A stretch of DNA of 32,924 nt from Candidatus Nitrosopumilus sp. (GTDB lineage: Archaea; Thermoproteota; Nitrososphaeria; Nitrososphaerales; Nitrosopumilaceae): positions 1-32,924 of the forward strand of contig JAEFCZ010000010.1 in NCBI GenBank assembly GCA_016125975.1, written 5' to 3'. The notes beneath the pieces were generated by a model, which worked only from the letters and a program-made list of their open reading frames with translations, was not told the origin of the DNA and did not search any database. The position numbers and the translations under genes were made by a program. How positions within the stretch are numbered: position 1 is the first letter of the stretch; every line of letters begins with the position of its first letter. Below are positions 23,690 to 32,100 of this stretch, in pieces.

Positions 23690-24259
23690 CTATTCTTTTT
23701 TCTCCGCTGGAGCTGCATCTGCTGCTGGAGCTGCGGCTGCATCTGCTGCTGGAGCTGCGGCTGCTGGGGCATCTGAAGATGATTTCTTTACAGGAGCTGC
23801 CAAGCCACCTTTTGCAACACCAACTGCTCCACCTTTTCTGCCAGATGTTCTTGTTCTTTGTCCTCTTACTTTGAGTCCACTAAGATGACGATAACCTCTC
23901 CAACTTGCAGTAATTCTTTCTCGTTCAATATCGTTTCTTAATGTAAATGGAATGTCTGATGTTAGCAAATGTAAATCAGAACCAGTTTCAATGTCTTTTC
24001 TTCTGTTAAGGAACCATGTTGGAAAATTACTTTCAACTGGATTTGTAATTAACTTTTCAATTGCTTGAACATTTTCATCAGTAAGATGACCTATGTTGGA
24101 ATTTGAATCGATTTTTAATGTATCAAGAATTGCTGTAGCAAAATTGTATCCGATACCCTTAATCTGGGTCAACCCAACGAGCATTTTTCTCTCTCCTGGG
24201 ATATCATTACCCACAATCCTAACAATGTGTCTATATTCTTGAGTGCTCAAGTATTCCAA
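23690..24259 (-). CDS. rps13: Small ribosomal subunit protein S13 with Ala-rich tail
   Basis: An archaeal S13 (uS13): [11 protein letters not shown] near the start, I-K-G-I-G-Y-N-F-A, and a C-terminal [23 protein letters not shown]. There is no ATG: TTG codons at 24259 and 24250 are both possible, and the second gives the common M-S-T-Q-E start. A TATA-like GGTTTTTATCGG (minus strand, 24275-24286) lies 20-30 bases upstream. A low-complexity tail of about 45 residues, mainly Ala, Pro, Asp and Lys, follows the conserved core. Confidence 0.94.
   Translation of the reverse strand: MEYLSTQEYRHIVRIVGNDIPGERKMLVGLTQIKGIGYNFATAILDTLKIDSNSNIGHLTDENVQAIEKLITNPVESNFPTWFLNRRKDIETGSDLHLLTSDIPFTLRNDIERERITASWRGYRHLSGLKVRGQRTRTSGRKGGAVGVAKGGLAAPVKKSSSDAPAAAAPAADAAAAPAADAAPAEKKE
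23709..23766. repeat. 24-bp tandem repeat encoding the Ala/Pro/Asp tail of S13
   Basis: The unit GGAGCTGCGGCTGCATCTGCTGCT occurs in two neighbouring, nearly perfect copies. It encodes the A-A-D-A-A-x-A-P type tail and marks a slippage-prone site. Confidence 0.6.
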
Positions 24260-24351
24260 AATTCAAAGAAACCCCGATAAAAACCATGCTAGGCACTATT
24301 TTGAGGATTTTTCAATATTTTCTGCATCAAATTTTTGATTATGGGCATTAA

Positions 24352-24504
24352 TTATCTAAAGTCCTCATCATCTGTCCAATCATTTCCTTGTACGTTCCAT
24401 CGGTTGCATTGACAGCACTTTTTGACTCCTCGCTGGGCATCAATATCTATACAAAAACAGTGTTCTCCTTTACCTGATGGATCATTTTCACATAGTTTTT
24501 GCAT
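24352..24504 (-). CDS. Cys-rich 50-residue protein
   Basis: An ATG-to-TAA frame of 50 codons on the minus strand, too short for common gene-finding limits. It begins M-Q-K-L-C-E-N-D-P-S-G-K-G and has six cysteines: Cys5, Cys16, Cys18, Cys30, Cys31 and Cys33. The patterns C-F-C and K-C-C-Q-C-N suggest metal binding, for example zinc. The end is acidic with two Trp. It fills most of the 325-base gap between the S13 gene and the winged-helix gene, where nothing else is evident. Codon composition is like its neighbours. Function is unknown. Confidence 0.65.
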   Translation of the reverse strand: MQKLCENDPSGKGEHCFCIDIDAQRGVKKCCQCNRWNVQGNDWTDDEDFR

Positions 24505-24584
24505 AATTTGGTATGGATTTTTTCTTAATTATCTTATTGGATTCTTGAAAAGTTATAACTTTCTATGATGTCATTTTTATTGAA

Positions 24585-24893
24585 ATGACTGAAACTTTTG
24601 ATCGCGAAAAAGTTGTAGATTGTATGTTTGATCCAGTGACTTCTTCAATTTTGGCAGAACTAGAAGATGGTGAAAAAACATGTTCTTTCTTATCCAAACA
24701 ATCTTCTATTCCTGAATCTGAAGTTCTAGAAAGACTATCTTATTTGATAGAGCACGAATTTATCATCAAGAATACTGATGGTGAAACTAGGCTTTCTGCA
24801 AATTCTGAAAAACTTACTAGTATTGTAGAAAGTGGTGAAAATTTTGATGAAACAATTAGCAGTCTTGAAAAAATGGATAGCTATCTAAATTGA
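24585..24893 (+). CDS. Winged-helix DNA-binding-like small protein
   Basis: A 102-residue protein. Residues about 18-62 (S-S-I-L-A-E-L-E-D-G-E-K-T-C-S-F-L-S-K, then S-E-V-L-E-R-L-S-Y-L-I-E-H-E-F-I-I) have the helix-turn-helix and wing pattern of ArsR-type regulators, followed by a helical tail. It may be a transcriptional regulator; its target is not visible. One candidate target is the metal-gene promoter 550 bases downstream, purely by proximity. No Cys-rich metal site like that of ArsR is obvious beyond Cys13 and Cys33. It ends convergently with the membrane protein gene, overlapping by 9 bases. Confidence 0.7.
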   Translation: MTETFDREKVVDCMFDPVTSSILAELEDGEKTCSFLSKQSSIPESEVLERLSYLIEHEFIIKNTDGETRLSANSEKLTSIVESGENFDETISSLEKMDSYLN

Positions 24894-25388
24894 TTTTTTT
24901 CTACTTTTAATTCTGTAAATTCCAGAACCTATCAAACCAACCATACCAATTATCAAAATATATGCTGAAATGAAACTAAGCGATTTCTTTCCTGCATCTG
25001 GGAGAGGACCTATTGCACCAAACACTTGAATCTCTTCACTAGATTCAGTTTGAATAATTAGTTTGTACTCTCCTGCATCAACAATATCAAATTCTTCTTC
25101 AATAGTTTCCTCATCCACATTTTTAGATGCTATTTCATTATCAAACGGATCTAGCACTTTGGCTAAAACTGTATTTTCTTTGAACTCCATTACTTGTACT
25201 GCAAAAATACCTATTGATAATTCATCTGAATTAAAATCCCCTGAGATGATCAGATCTTGGCTTGAACTAATCTTTCCATTGCCTTGAAAAACACCTTCCA
25301 GAATTACTTGATTTCCAACTGCTAGCAAAATTAATCCAATTACAATTAGTGCCCCTGAAACAACTAGAATAATTCCAGCTTTTTGCAT
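24885..25388 (-). CDS. Membrane protein with two helices and an outside beta-rich domain
   Basis: A 167-residue protein with one membrane helix at about 5-27, a soluble domain of about 110 residues and a second helix near 138-158, ending in a basic K-S-R-K-K-S-I tail. The middle part is rich in strands (for example Y-K-L-I-I-Q-T-E-S-S-E-E) and may resemble a GOLD-like fold, but I would not assert this. No enzyme motif is seen. A TATA-like GTTTAAAATAAAG (minus strand, 25407-25419) is centred 25 bases before the ATG. It diverges from the multicopper oxidase, so the operator array between them may control both. Function unknown. Confidence 0.75.
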   Translation of the reverse strand: MQKAGIILVVSGALIVIGLILLAVGNQVILEGVFQGNGKISSSQDLIISGDFNSDELSIGIFAVQVMEFKENTVLAKVLDPFDNEIASKNVDEETIEEEFDIVDAGEYKLIIQTESSEEIQVFGAIGPLPDAGKKSLSFISAYILIIGMVGLIGSGIYRIKSRKKSI

Positions 25389-25406
25389 AATTTGGATTCT
25401 TTTTTT

Positions 25407-25419
25407 CTTTATTTTAAAC
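25407..25419 (-). promoter_or_regulatory. TATA box of the divergent membrane protein gene
   Basis: GTTTAAAATAAAG on the minus strand is centred 25 bases before the ATG at 25388. It resembles the TATA box of the oxidase gene on the other strand. Confidence 0.55.
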
Positions 25420-25442
25420 CTAATTTTTTCTAATTTTTGAAT

Positions 25443-25494
25443 TTAGCCCTATTTAACAAAGTTAGATTAGGCTAAAAAAGTTAGCTCAGGTTAA
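25443..25494. promoter_or_regulatory. Three tandem DtxR-like boxes spaced 19 bp
   Basis: TTAGCCCTATTTAA (25443), TTAGATTAGGCTAA (25462) and TTAGCTCAGGTTAA (25481) are each 14 bp, with TTAG at one end and TAA at the other. Starts are spaced exactly 19 bp. The second resembles half of the DtxR/IdeR iron box, TTAGGTTAGGCTAACCTAA. The third abuts the oxidase TATA box at 25495. This pattern suggests cooperative binding by a metal-sensing repressor. Confidence 0.6.
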
Positions 25495-25506
25495 CTTTAA
25501 ATAAAG
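25495..25506 (+). promoter_or_regulatory. TATA box of the multicopper oxidase-ZIP operon
   Basis: CTTTAAATAAAG is centred about 26 bases before the TTG at 25526, suggesting leaderless initiation. It directly follows the third operator box. Confidence 0.6.
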
Positions 25507-25525
25507 AATTTACCGTTTTGGTTTA

Positions 25526-26581
25526 TTGAGAATAACTCGTTCAAATGCTATGATCTTACTTTTTTCGATAACTGCTATACTTTCAGTTATTGCAGTTTTT
25601 CCTGCAATTTCTGAAGCTCAATCAGAACCGAAAACATTTGTTACTCATAGTGGTGCTGTGGTAAAAACAACTGGTGAAGTATTAGATCCATTATACACTA
25701 GTGCAACCGTGGAATTTGATCCAATGGAATATTTACGTGACTTCAATTATGGTCGTGTTTTACAATTGTCTGATGGAACGACCGTACGTGAATTTACAAT
25801 TATTGCTAATGATGATGAAATAATGGAGGTATCTCCTGGAATATTTTTCAATGTATGGACATTTAATGGAACAGTTCCTGGACCAACAATTAGGGCAACT
25901 GAAGGAGATATTGTGCGAATCAAGTTCATCAACAATGGTGAAAAAGAACATACAATGCATTTTCATGGAATTCATCCTGCAGGAATGGATGGAGTCTTTG
26001 AACCTGTAGGTGGAAATGGAGGACAGTTTGTTTATGAATTTGAAGCTGGTCCTGTAGGTGTTCATCCATACCACTGTCATGTTATGCCCCTTGAAGAACA
26101 TATTGTACGTGGTCTGTATGGTGTTTTCATAGTTGATCCAAAAGAAGAACGCCCACCAGCTGATGAAATGGTTATGGTGTTGAACGGTTTGGATATGGAC
26201 TTTGATGGAGAAAATAATTTCTATGCTGCAAACACGATTCCATTTTATTATCAACATCATCCAATTCAGATTAATACTGATGAATTAGTCCGTGTTTATG
26301 TTGTGAACATGGTTGAATTTGATCCAATAAACAACCTCCATCTACATGGAAATCTCTACAAATATTATCCAACAGGAACTGACTTGGTACCTTCATTTTA
26401 CACAGATATGATTACTCTATCTCAAACTGAGCGTGGAATAATGGAATTTGAGTATGACTATCCTGGGAAATATCTGTTCCATGCCCATAAAGTAGAATTT
26501 TCAGAAAAAGGCTGGGTTGGAATATTCCTTGTAAATGACAAACCAACAAATGATGAACAGGAAATAGAATATGGAACTTAG
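25526..26581 (+). CDS. Two-domain multicopper oxidase
   Basis: A 351-residue exported copper protein with signal-like residues about 9-31. Domain 1 has M-H-F-H (His145, His147) and Y-H-C-H-V-M-P-L-E-E-H (His183, Cys184, His185, His192), giving type 1 copper plus part of the trinuclear site; the axial ligand position looks like Leu197, not Met. Domain 2 has L-H-L-H (His272, His274) and F-H-A-H (His319, His321) but no Cys, so no second type 1 site. This is the two-domain pattern with blue copper only in domain 1. Roles in this family include nitrite reductase-like and metal oxidase activities. The start is TTG 26 bases after the TATA box; an ATG at 25550 is possible. ZIP overlaps its end by 11 bases. 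Confidence 0.88.
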   Translation: MRITRSNAMILLFSITAILSVIAVFPAISEAQSEPKTFVTHSGAVVKTTGEVLDPLYTSATVEFDPMEYLRDFNYGRVLQLSDGTTVREFTIIANDDEIMEVSPGIFFNVWTFNGTVPGPTIRATEGDIVRIKFINNGEKEHTMHFHGIHPAGMDGVFEPVGGNGGQFVYEFEAGPVGVHPYHCHVMPLEEHIVRGLYGVFIVDPKEERPPADEMVMVLNGLDMDFDGENNFYAANTIPFYYQHHPIQINTDELVRVYVVNMVEFDPINNLHLHGNLYKYYPTGTDLVPSFYTDMITLSQTERGIMEFEYDYPGKYLFHAHKVEFSEKGWVGIFLVNDKPTNDEQEIEYGT

Positions 26582-27749
26582 TGATAATTCTTCTAAAGGC
26601 AAAGTAATTGCAAGTGGAATTATCCCTTTTGTTTTTGTCATTATTATGATGGCATACATTTTCGGCCCTGGTGCTGATTTACTTGATTTAGGAATTCCAT
26701 TACCTGAAATTACCATGGAAAAAGTAGATTTTGTAGATTCTGAAATACGGGTTACAGTTAGAAACACTGGACCAATCCCAGTTGAAGTGGCAATGGCAGA
26801 TGTTAATGACCGAATTCAACCTGCTGCAGTAGAACCTGATAGATATTTGGACAGATATGAAACAGCTTTGGTAAGAATTCCATTTGAATGGAATGAGGCA
26901 GAGCCATACATAATTGGAATCACAATTGAAGATGGAACTAGATTTGAAAAAGAGATTGAAGCAGCTGCTCCCGCATTGCAACCAACTTTAGACCTTGCAG
27001 TATTTTTTGCGATTATTGGAACCTATGTGGGGATTATTCCAGTGATGATTGGACTTTTGTGGTTACCTTTTATCAAAAGAATTAGCAAATCAAAATATCA
27101 TTTCTTTTTGGCGTTAACTGCCGGATTATTACTTTTCTTAGCTCTTGATTCTATAGAAGAAGCAATTGAAGTTTCTGATGAAAGTTTATCTGGAAGCTTT
27201 AATGGAGCATTACTTGTTGCAACTGTTATTGTTTTGTCCTTTTTGGGATTGTATTATTCTGGAGAAAAACTAGTAGAAAGAGCAAATTCCTCAAAACTTG
27301 CAAAACCTGTTGCTATAGCTTTGATGATTTCAATTGGTATAGGACTACATAATTTTGGTGAAGGGCTGGCAATTGGCGCTGCAGTAGGCATGGGTTCTAT
27401 TGCATTTAGTACATTTTTGATTGTTGGATTTGCTCTTCATAATACTACTGAAGGAATTGCAATTGCAGCTCCAATGTCGAGAGGAAAATTAATGATTGGA
27501 AAACTTGCTGCTATGGGAATGATTGCAGGGGCTCCTGCAATTTTTGGTGCTTGGATAGGAGGGTTTGTTTATTCTCCATTTACATCTGTGATATTTCTTT
27601 CAATAGGTGCAGGAGCTATCTTTCAAGTGATTGTTGTGTTGATGAAATGGTTACGAGAAGAAGGAGACAAAAACCTCTCTAGTGCATCTGTGGCATCTGG
27701 ATTTGCTGTAGGGATGCTTGTGATGTATCTAACAAGTATTTTGGTTTAA
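26571..27749 (+). CDS. ZIP-family metal transporter with extracytoplasmic N-terminal domain
   Basis: A 392-residue protein. One membrane helix at about 13-33 is followed by about 95 residues of soluble, strand-rich domain (V-R-V-T-V-R-N-T-G-P-I-P type, Ig- or CARDB-like), then the ZIP core with about 7-8 helices. The metal site shows H-N-F-G-E-G (His260, Glu264) and H-N-T-T-E-G (His290, Glu294). ZIP proteins carry Zn, Fe or Mn into the cytoplasm. The overlap with the multicopper oxidase indicates one transcript; an oxidase that changes metal redox state before import is a plausible link, not shown. The extra domain is unusual for ZIPs. Confidence 0.9.
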   Translation: MELSDNSSKGKVIASGIIPFVFVIIMMAYIFGPGADLLDLGIPLPEITMEKVDFVDSEIRVTVRNTGPIPVEVAMADVNDRIQPAAVEPDRYLDRYETALVRIPFEWNEAEPYIIGITIEDGTRFEKEIEAAAPALQPTLDLAVFFAIIGTYVGIIPVMIGLLWLPFIKRISKSKYHFFLALTAGLLLFLALDSIEEAIEVSDESLSGSFNGALLVATVIVLSFLGLYYSGEKLVERANSSKLAKPVAIALMISIGIGLHNFGEGLAIGAAVGMGSIAFSTFLIVGFALHNTTEGIAIAAPMSRGKLMIGKLAAMGMIAGAPAIFGAWIGGFVYSPFTSVIFLSIGAGAIFQVIVVLMKWLREEGDKNLSSASVASGFAVGMLVMYLTSILV

Positions 27750-29098
27750 TTAGGTTCTGGATGAATTGTTATTACTGCATTTTTGATTTCTGCTCTAATG
27801 ACGTGTTCTATCTTTGATGTCAAATCATGAACTTTTTCAATTGATAATTCCTTGTCAAATGAACAATCAATGTCGATTTTAAGTATATTTTCAAAGTTCA
27901 GTGATACTATTCTTCCAATTTTTTTAATTTCAGGATATTTTTCTAAAATCATCTTTATTTCTCTCTCAGTTTCCTTGTCTTCTAGATTCAAATTTTCTGG
28001 AACTGTGACAAATGGTTCCAAGTGAATTGTGGCGTGTTCTATCTCAGTAATGTTATCTTGAATTTTTTGTTCTATGATTTCTGAGATTTTGTGAGCTGAT
28101 GATAGATTTCTCTCTCTATCAACCATTACGTGCAAATTAGAAAATGTCTTTCCTTTGGTTTTATGAGTACTGACATTGTGTACTCCTTTTACCCCTTCTA
28201 CACTTTTGGCAATATCTAGAATTTTTGCATCTAATGGAACATCTTCCCAATTAGGCTCAAAATGGATTGTGATTGATGCATTTGGGATTTTGTTTTTGAT
28301 ATTTTTCTCTACATTGCTACTTATTTTATGAGCTTTATCAAAACTGGTATCACCTCTTAGTGAAATGGTTACATCTGCAAAAGTTGTATCTCCTGAACGT
28401 CTCATTAGTATTGAATCTGCACCGATAACTCCTTGAGTTGATGTTGCAATATCTCTAACATTTTTGACAAGTTCTGGTGATATAATATCTGTTAAATCAA
28501 GCGCTGTTTTGTAAACTAATTTTACACTGAGTACAGCTAACAATCCTCCTAAAATTAATGCTGCAACAAAGTCTCCATGATACAAACCATAAGACACCAA
28601 AACAATTCCAATAATTGCAACTAGAGTTGAACCAAGATCCATGAATGCGTGGTAAAAATCTGCTTTGAGAGTTGTCCCTCCTATTTTTTGAATAGATCTT
28701 CTTAAAAGAACTATTCTAAAAATATCAATTCCTATTGTGTACAGTCCTCCAATTATTGCAAACATTCCAGGTAGTATGGTTGGTGGTGGACTTTGAATTC
28801 TGTTAATGGATTCGTAGATAAAAAAACATGCAATCAGAAAAATTGCTATTCCTCCAATTAATCCTCCTAATGATTCAATTTTTCCATGACCATAGGTATG
28901 TTCAGCATCTGGGGGTTTTATTGCCATTCTTGCAGCTAAAAGTAACACAAGAGTTACTACACCATCCAATAATGCATGGATACTATCTGTGATTAGTGCC
29001 AAACTATTAGAAACAAGCCCAAAAATTAATTCTACTACAAATGCTGAAAAAATAGCTAAAAGTGAAATCTGTAAAACCTTGGTTCTTTGAACAAACAT
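27746..29098 (-). CDS. Cation diffusion facilitator with three C-terminal dimer-type repeats
   Basis: A 450-residue CDF transporter. Six helices lie within about 10-200. Site A ligands are H-A-L-L-D (His41, Asp45) and H-A-F-M-D (His150, Asp154), the Zn-type HxxxD pairs. The tail has three similar alpha/beta units, about 205-285, 290-363 and 372-450, each ending in T-I-H-x-E-P (T-I-H-F-E-P, T-I-H-L-E-P, T-I-H-P-E-P), whereas one is usual. The family exports Zn, Fe, Mn or Co from the cytoplasm. It ends convergently with the ZIP gene (4-base overlap), so import and export genes are side by side. Confidence 0.93.
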   Translation of the reverse strand: MFVQRTKVLQISLLAIFSAFVVELIFGLVSNSLALITDSIHALLDGVVTLVLLLAARMAIKPPDAEHTYGHGKIESLGGLIGGIAIFLIACFFIYESINRIQSPPPTILPGMFAIIGGLYTIGIDIFRIVLLRRSIQKIGGTTLKADFYHAFMDLGSTLVAIIGIVLVSYGLYHGDFVAALILGGLLAVLSVKLVYKTALDLTDIISPELVKNVRDIATSTQGVIGADSILMRRSGDTTFADVTISLRGDTSFDKAHKISSNVEKNIKNKIPNASITIHFEPNWEDVPLDAKILDIAKSVEGVKGVHNVSTHKTKGKTFSNLHVMVDRERNLSSAHKISEIIEQKIQDNITEIEHATIHLEPFVTVPENLNLEDKETEREIKMILEKYPEIKKIGRIVSLNFENILKIDIDCSFDKELSIEKVHDLTSKIEHVIRAEIKNAVITIHPEPN

Positions 29099-29192
29099 TT
29101 TCTTATTTTCTAATATTTTCTATCACATATTACAAGTTTCTAAGGAGAAATACTACGATAACGTTATTTGGAAAGAGACTTTGTTTTGAATA

Positions 29193-32100
29193 TTGGACAA
29201 AAATTGGTTATTTTTGTTAGGTTTTTTCTCTATTCTGCTTATTCCAATAATGAATGCCGATGCTTCTAATCCTAACCTGTTTGTCTCTGCAGAAAATTCA
29301 GAATTTGGGGATCGTTTTGCAGGATCTATGGTAATTGAGGTTGTTATCCGAGATTCCAATATTTCGGATACTGATGAAGGGAAAGGTGAGCCTGATGTTA
29401 CTATTAATGGAAAGACATTACGTATGGTTCAAGCAACCGATGGAAATTGGTATGCCTATTTTGCAAATGTTGACAAGGCAAAAATTGCCGATGCTACTGT
29501 TGGTTTAGCTGGAAAAGGATTAGACTTTGGAGTTTTTTGTAGTAGGGACACATCATCTTCTGTTTTTGGAACTTCTTTTTCTGAAACTGATGGAATTGCA
29601 GTTCCCCATTCTACTGGCTTGAGTGATTTTACAAATGGAGATTCTTCGTTTAATGCATGTACTGGTTCTCAAACTGATTCTACAAATTTGAATAATGTTG
29701 TCCGAAAAGCAAAATCTATCAACACAAATTCTAATATTTCCGTAGGTCAAATTGGATTAGATATTGATGCATGGCCATTAATTCAACTTTACTCTTTTAA
29801 TGATGTAACAATACAATACAATCCAGGCGGTCCTTCACAACAAGTATACCTTGATTATGATGAAATTCAAAATATTACATTAGAAATTGATAGAGATCTA
29901 TATCCTGAAAATTCTGAAGTCTTTTTAACAATAAATGATATTCAATTAAATCAAGATCCAACCGATGAAGATTCTTGGACATTTAATACCGATTCCCCAA
30001 TAAGTACATTTTATCAAGCATTTGATAACGCTGGAAATGATGATGCAAATGGAACTGCAGGATTGGTAAATCTCATTCACCATCTTTCAAATTTAGGATT
30101 TGAAGATAATGGAAAATTATCTCTAAACCTTGGAAATGTTATGGAATTAAAAACAAATAATGATCAACCAGATTTATCCGTATCCGATGCGGTTCCAAAT
30201 GCTTTCTCAAAAATAGTTACGTTAGTTGAACAAGAACCAAACTCTGGAATTTTTACAAGTTTTGACTTTGATAATCAATCTGTAATTGGAATTTTAGATA
30301 ATGCACCTAGAGGACAAACTGGACAAATTACATACAATCAAGAATCCATTTCAGTAGTTACTGGATTCTCTACAGCTTCTGTATCTCTAGATGAAGAACC
30401 TGTTTTAACAATTGGAAATGGTGATTCACTTAGACCTGGTACTGAATACCCTATATTACTGACTGATCCTGATCAAAATCTTAACACAGGTGCCCGAGAT
30501 GATCTTGATGTTTTTAGAGATTCTGCACTCATTCCTGCAATCACGATTGGAAATCCCATTACTTTGGAGCACTCTCATAGTATTGAATTTCATCCCTCAT
30601 CTGGAACTATCTTGGATGGTGATGATGCTAAATCTACTATTCCTGATTCAAACTCTGATATTCTCCTGATAGACACATCTGACACAACGAAAGGTGTTGC
30701 TAACGGCAAATATTCTATGATTTCAATAAATTTGGGAATTTCTGCATCCTCCTTATCCAATTCTCTACTAGACTCTTCAGAATCTAATGTTGATGGGACA
30801 AACTGGATTAATTATGACTTAAGATCATTTGAAAATGATTTAGAAATATCTGATTTTAGTAGTACAACATTTGCACTTGCATTTGGAACTCGTGATTCTG
30901 ATCAGATTGTGATATCTGATGATGTGTTATCTTCTCAAGGATTTATTCAGATTGATAATGATGACATAGAAAAAATTAAGACGAAAACTGGTAATGTTTT
31001 TCTAATAATTGATTTTGGTTCCTCTGATACCATCATAGTGTCTGATGAATTAAATAAACTACCAATCGTGTTTGATTTTTTTTCTTTTGGATTAGACAAT
31101 AATACCAGTATAAACAATTCTATTTATCGTTTTGAATTAGAAGAGACCCAAGACAATTCATCTGTTTTTGAAGGTACTTTTGAATATGCTGTTACAAATC
31201 AACTAAACATTATTGATCCTGTTTTTATTCAAACTATCCAAACAATTGATGATGAAATAAAAATTATCATTACTGATAGATTGATTGATGAAGAAGGTAT
31301 TGCAATATCTTATTCTGATTTAGATTCAGTTGGTGTGGAAACTGTAACAACAAGTAAATCTGATGCTGGAACACATTCAGGAATTATCTCTACAACTTCT
31401 ACAACATTTCGATTTGGTCAACCCGTAACAATTACTCTTCATGACTCTGATCTTAATTTGAAAAGTGATATTATTGACATTTATCAAGTGATTAATGATC
31501 CAAACTCTGAGAATGTTGATACCGTAGGAAAAAATGGAGTAATTTTGTTAGAGATAAAACTCAAAGACATTCGTTACAAACGATGTACTGTTGACGGAGT
31601 AGAGCATGGTGGTTTAGCATCTACTGGGTTCACCCTTGTTGAAACAGGGCCTAGTACCGGTATCTTTACAGGAATTTTCAAAATGCCTTCTCAAATTTGT
31701 GATAAAACTGGTTCAAAAATAATATCTACCGCAGGTGGTAGTCTTGACGTTCGCTATTATGATTCTCGTGATGAGTTTGGAAATGAAAATATTTTCAGTT
31801 TGTTGAATTCTAGTTCATCATCATCTTATGACATTCCTGCTAAACTAAGTCAAGAAAAAATTTTACTTCCAACAAACAGTTCTTCAAAAGAAATCATTTT
31901 GACTGGAAGTATTGGAAACCCTAGCCGAGGAGTTCCATTATATGTTCAACTTACAAATCCTGATGATTCAAAACAAAACTTTAGTGCATCCCTTAGTAAT
32001 AGTGGAGGGTATCGTTCCATTTTTACAGTGAATCAAAATACTTTACCTGGAACATATCTTGTTCATCTCTTCTATGATGGACGAATTATTGGAAATCTTT

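Noticed and set aside
23638-23874. Leu-rich open frame on the plus strand over the S13 tail
   Set aside because: It is the antisense of the Ala/Pro/Asp tandem repeat; S13 on the minus strand explains the sequence.
25760-26260. 166-residue minus-strand frame inside the multicopper oxidase gene
   Set aside because: The plus-strand copper motifs are clear and the minus frame has biased composition without any motif.
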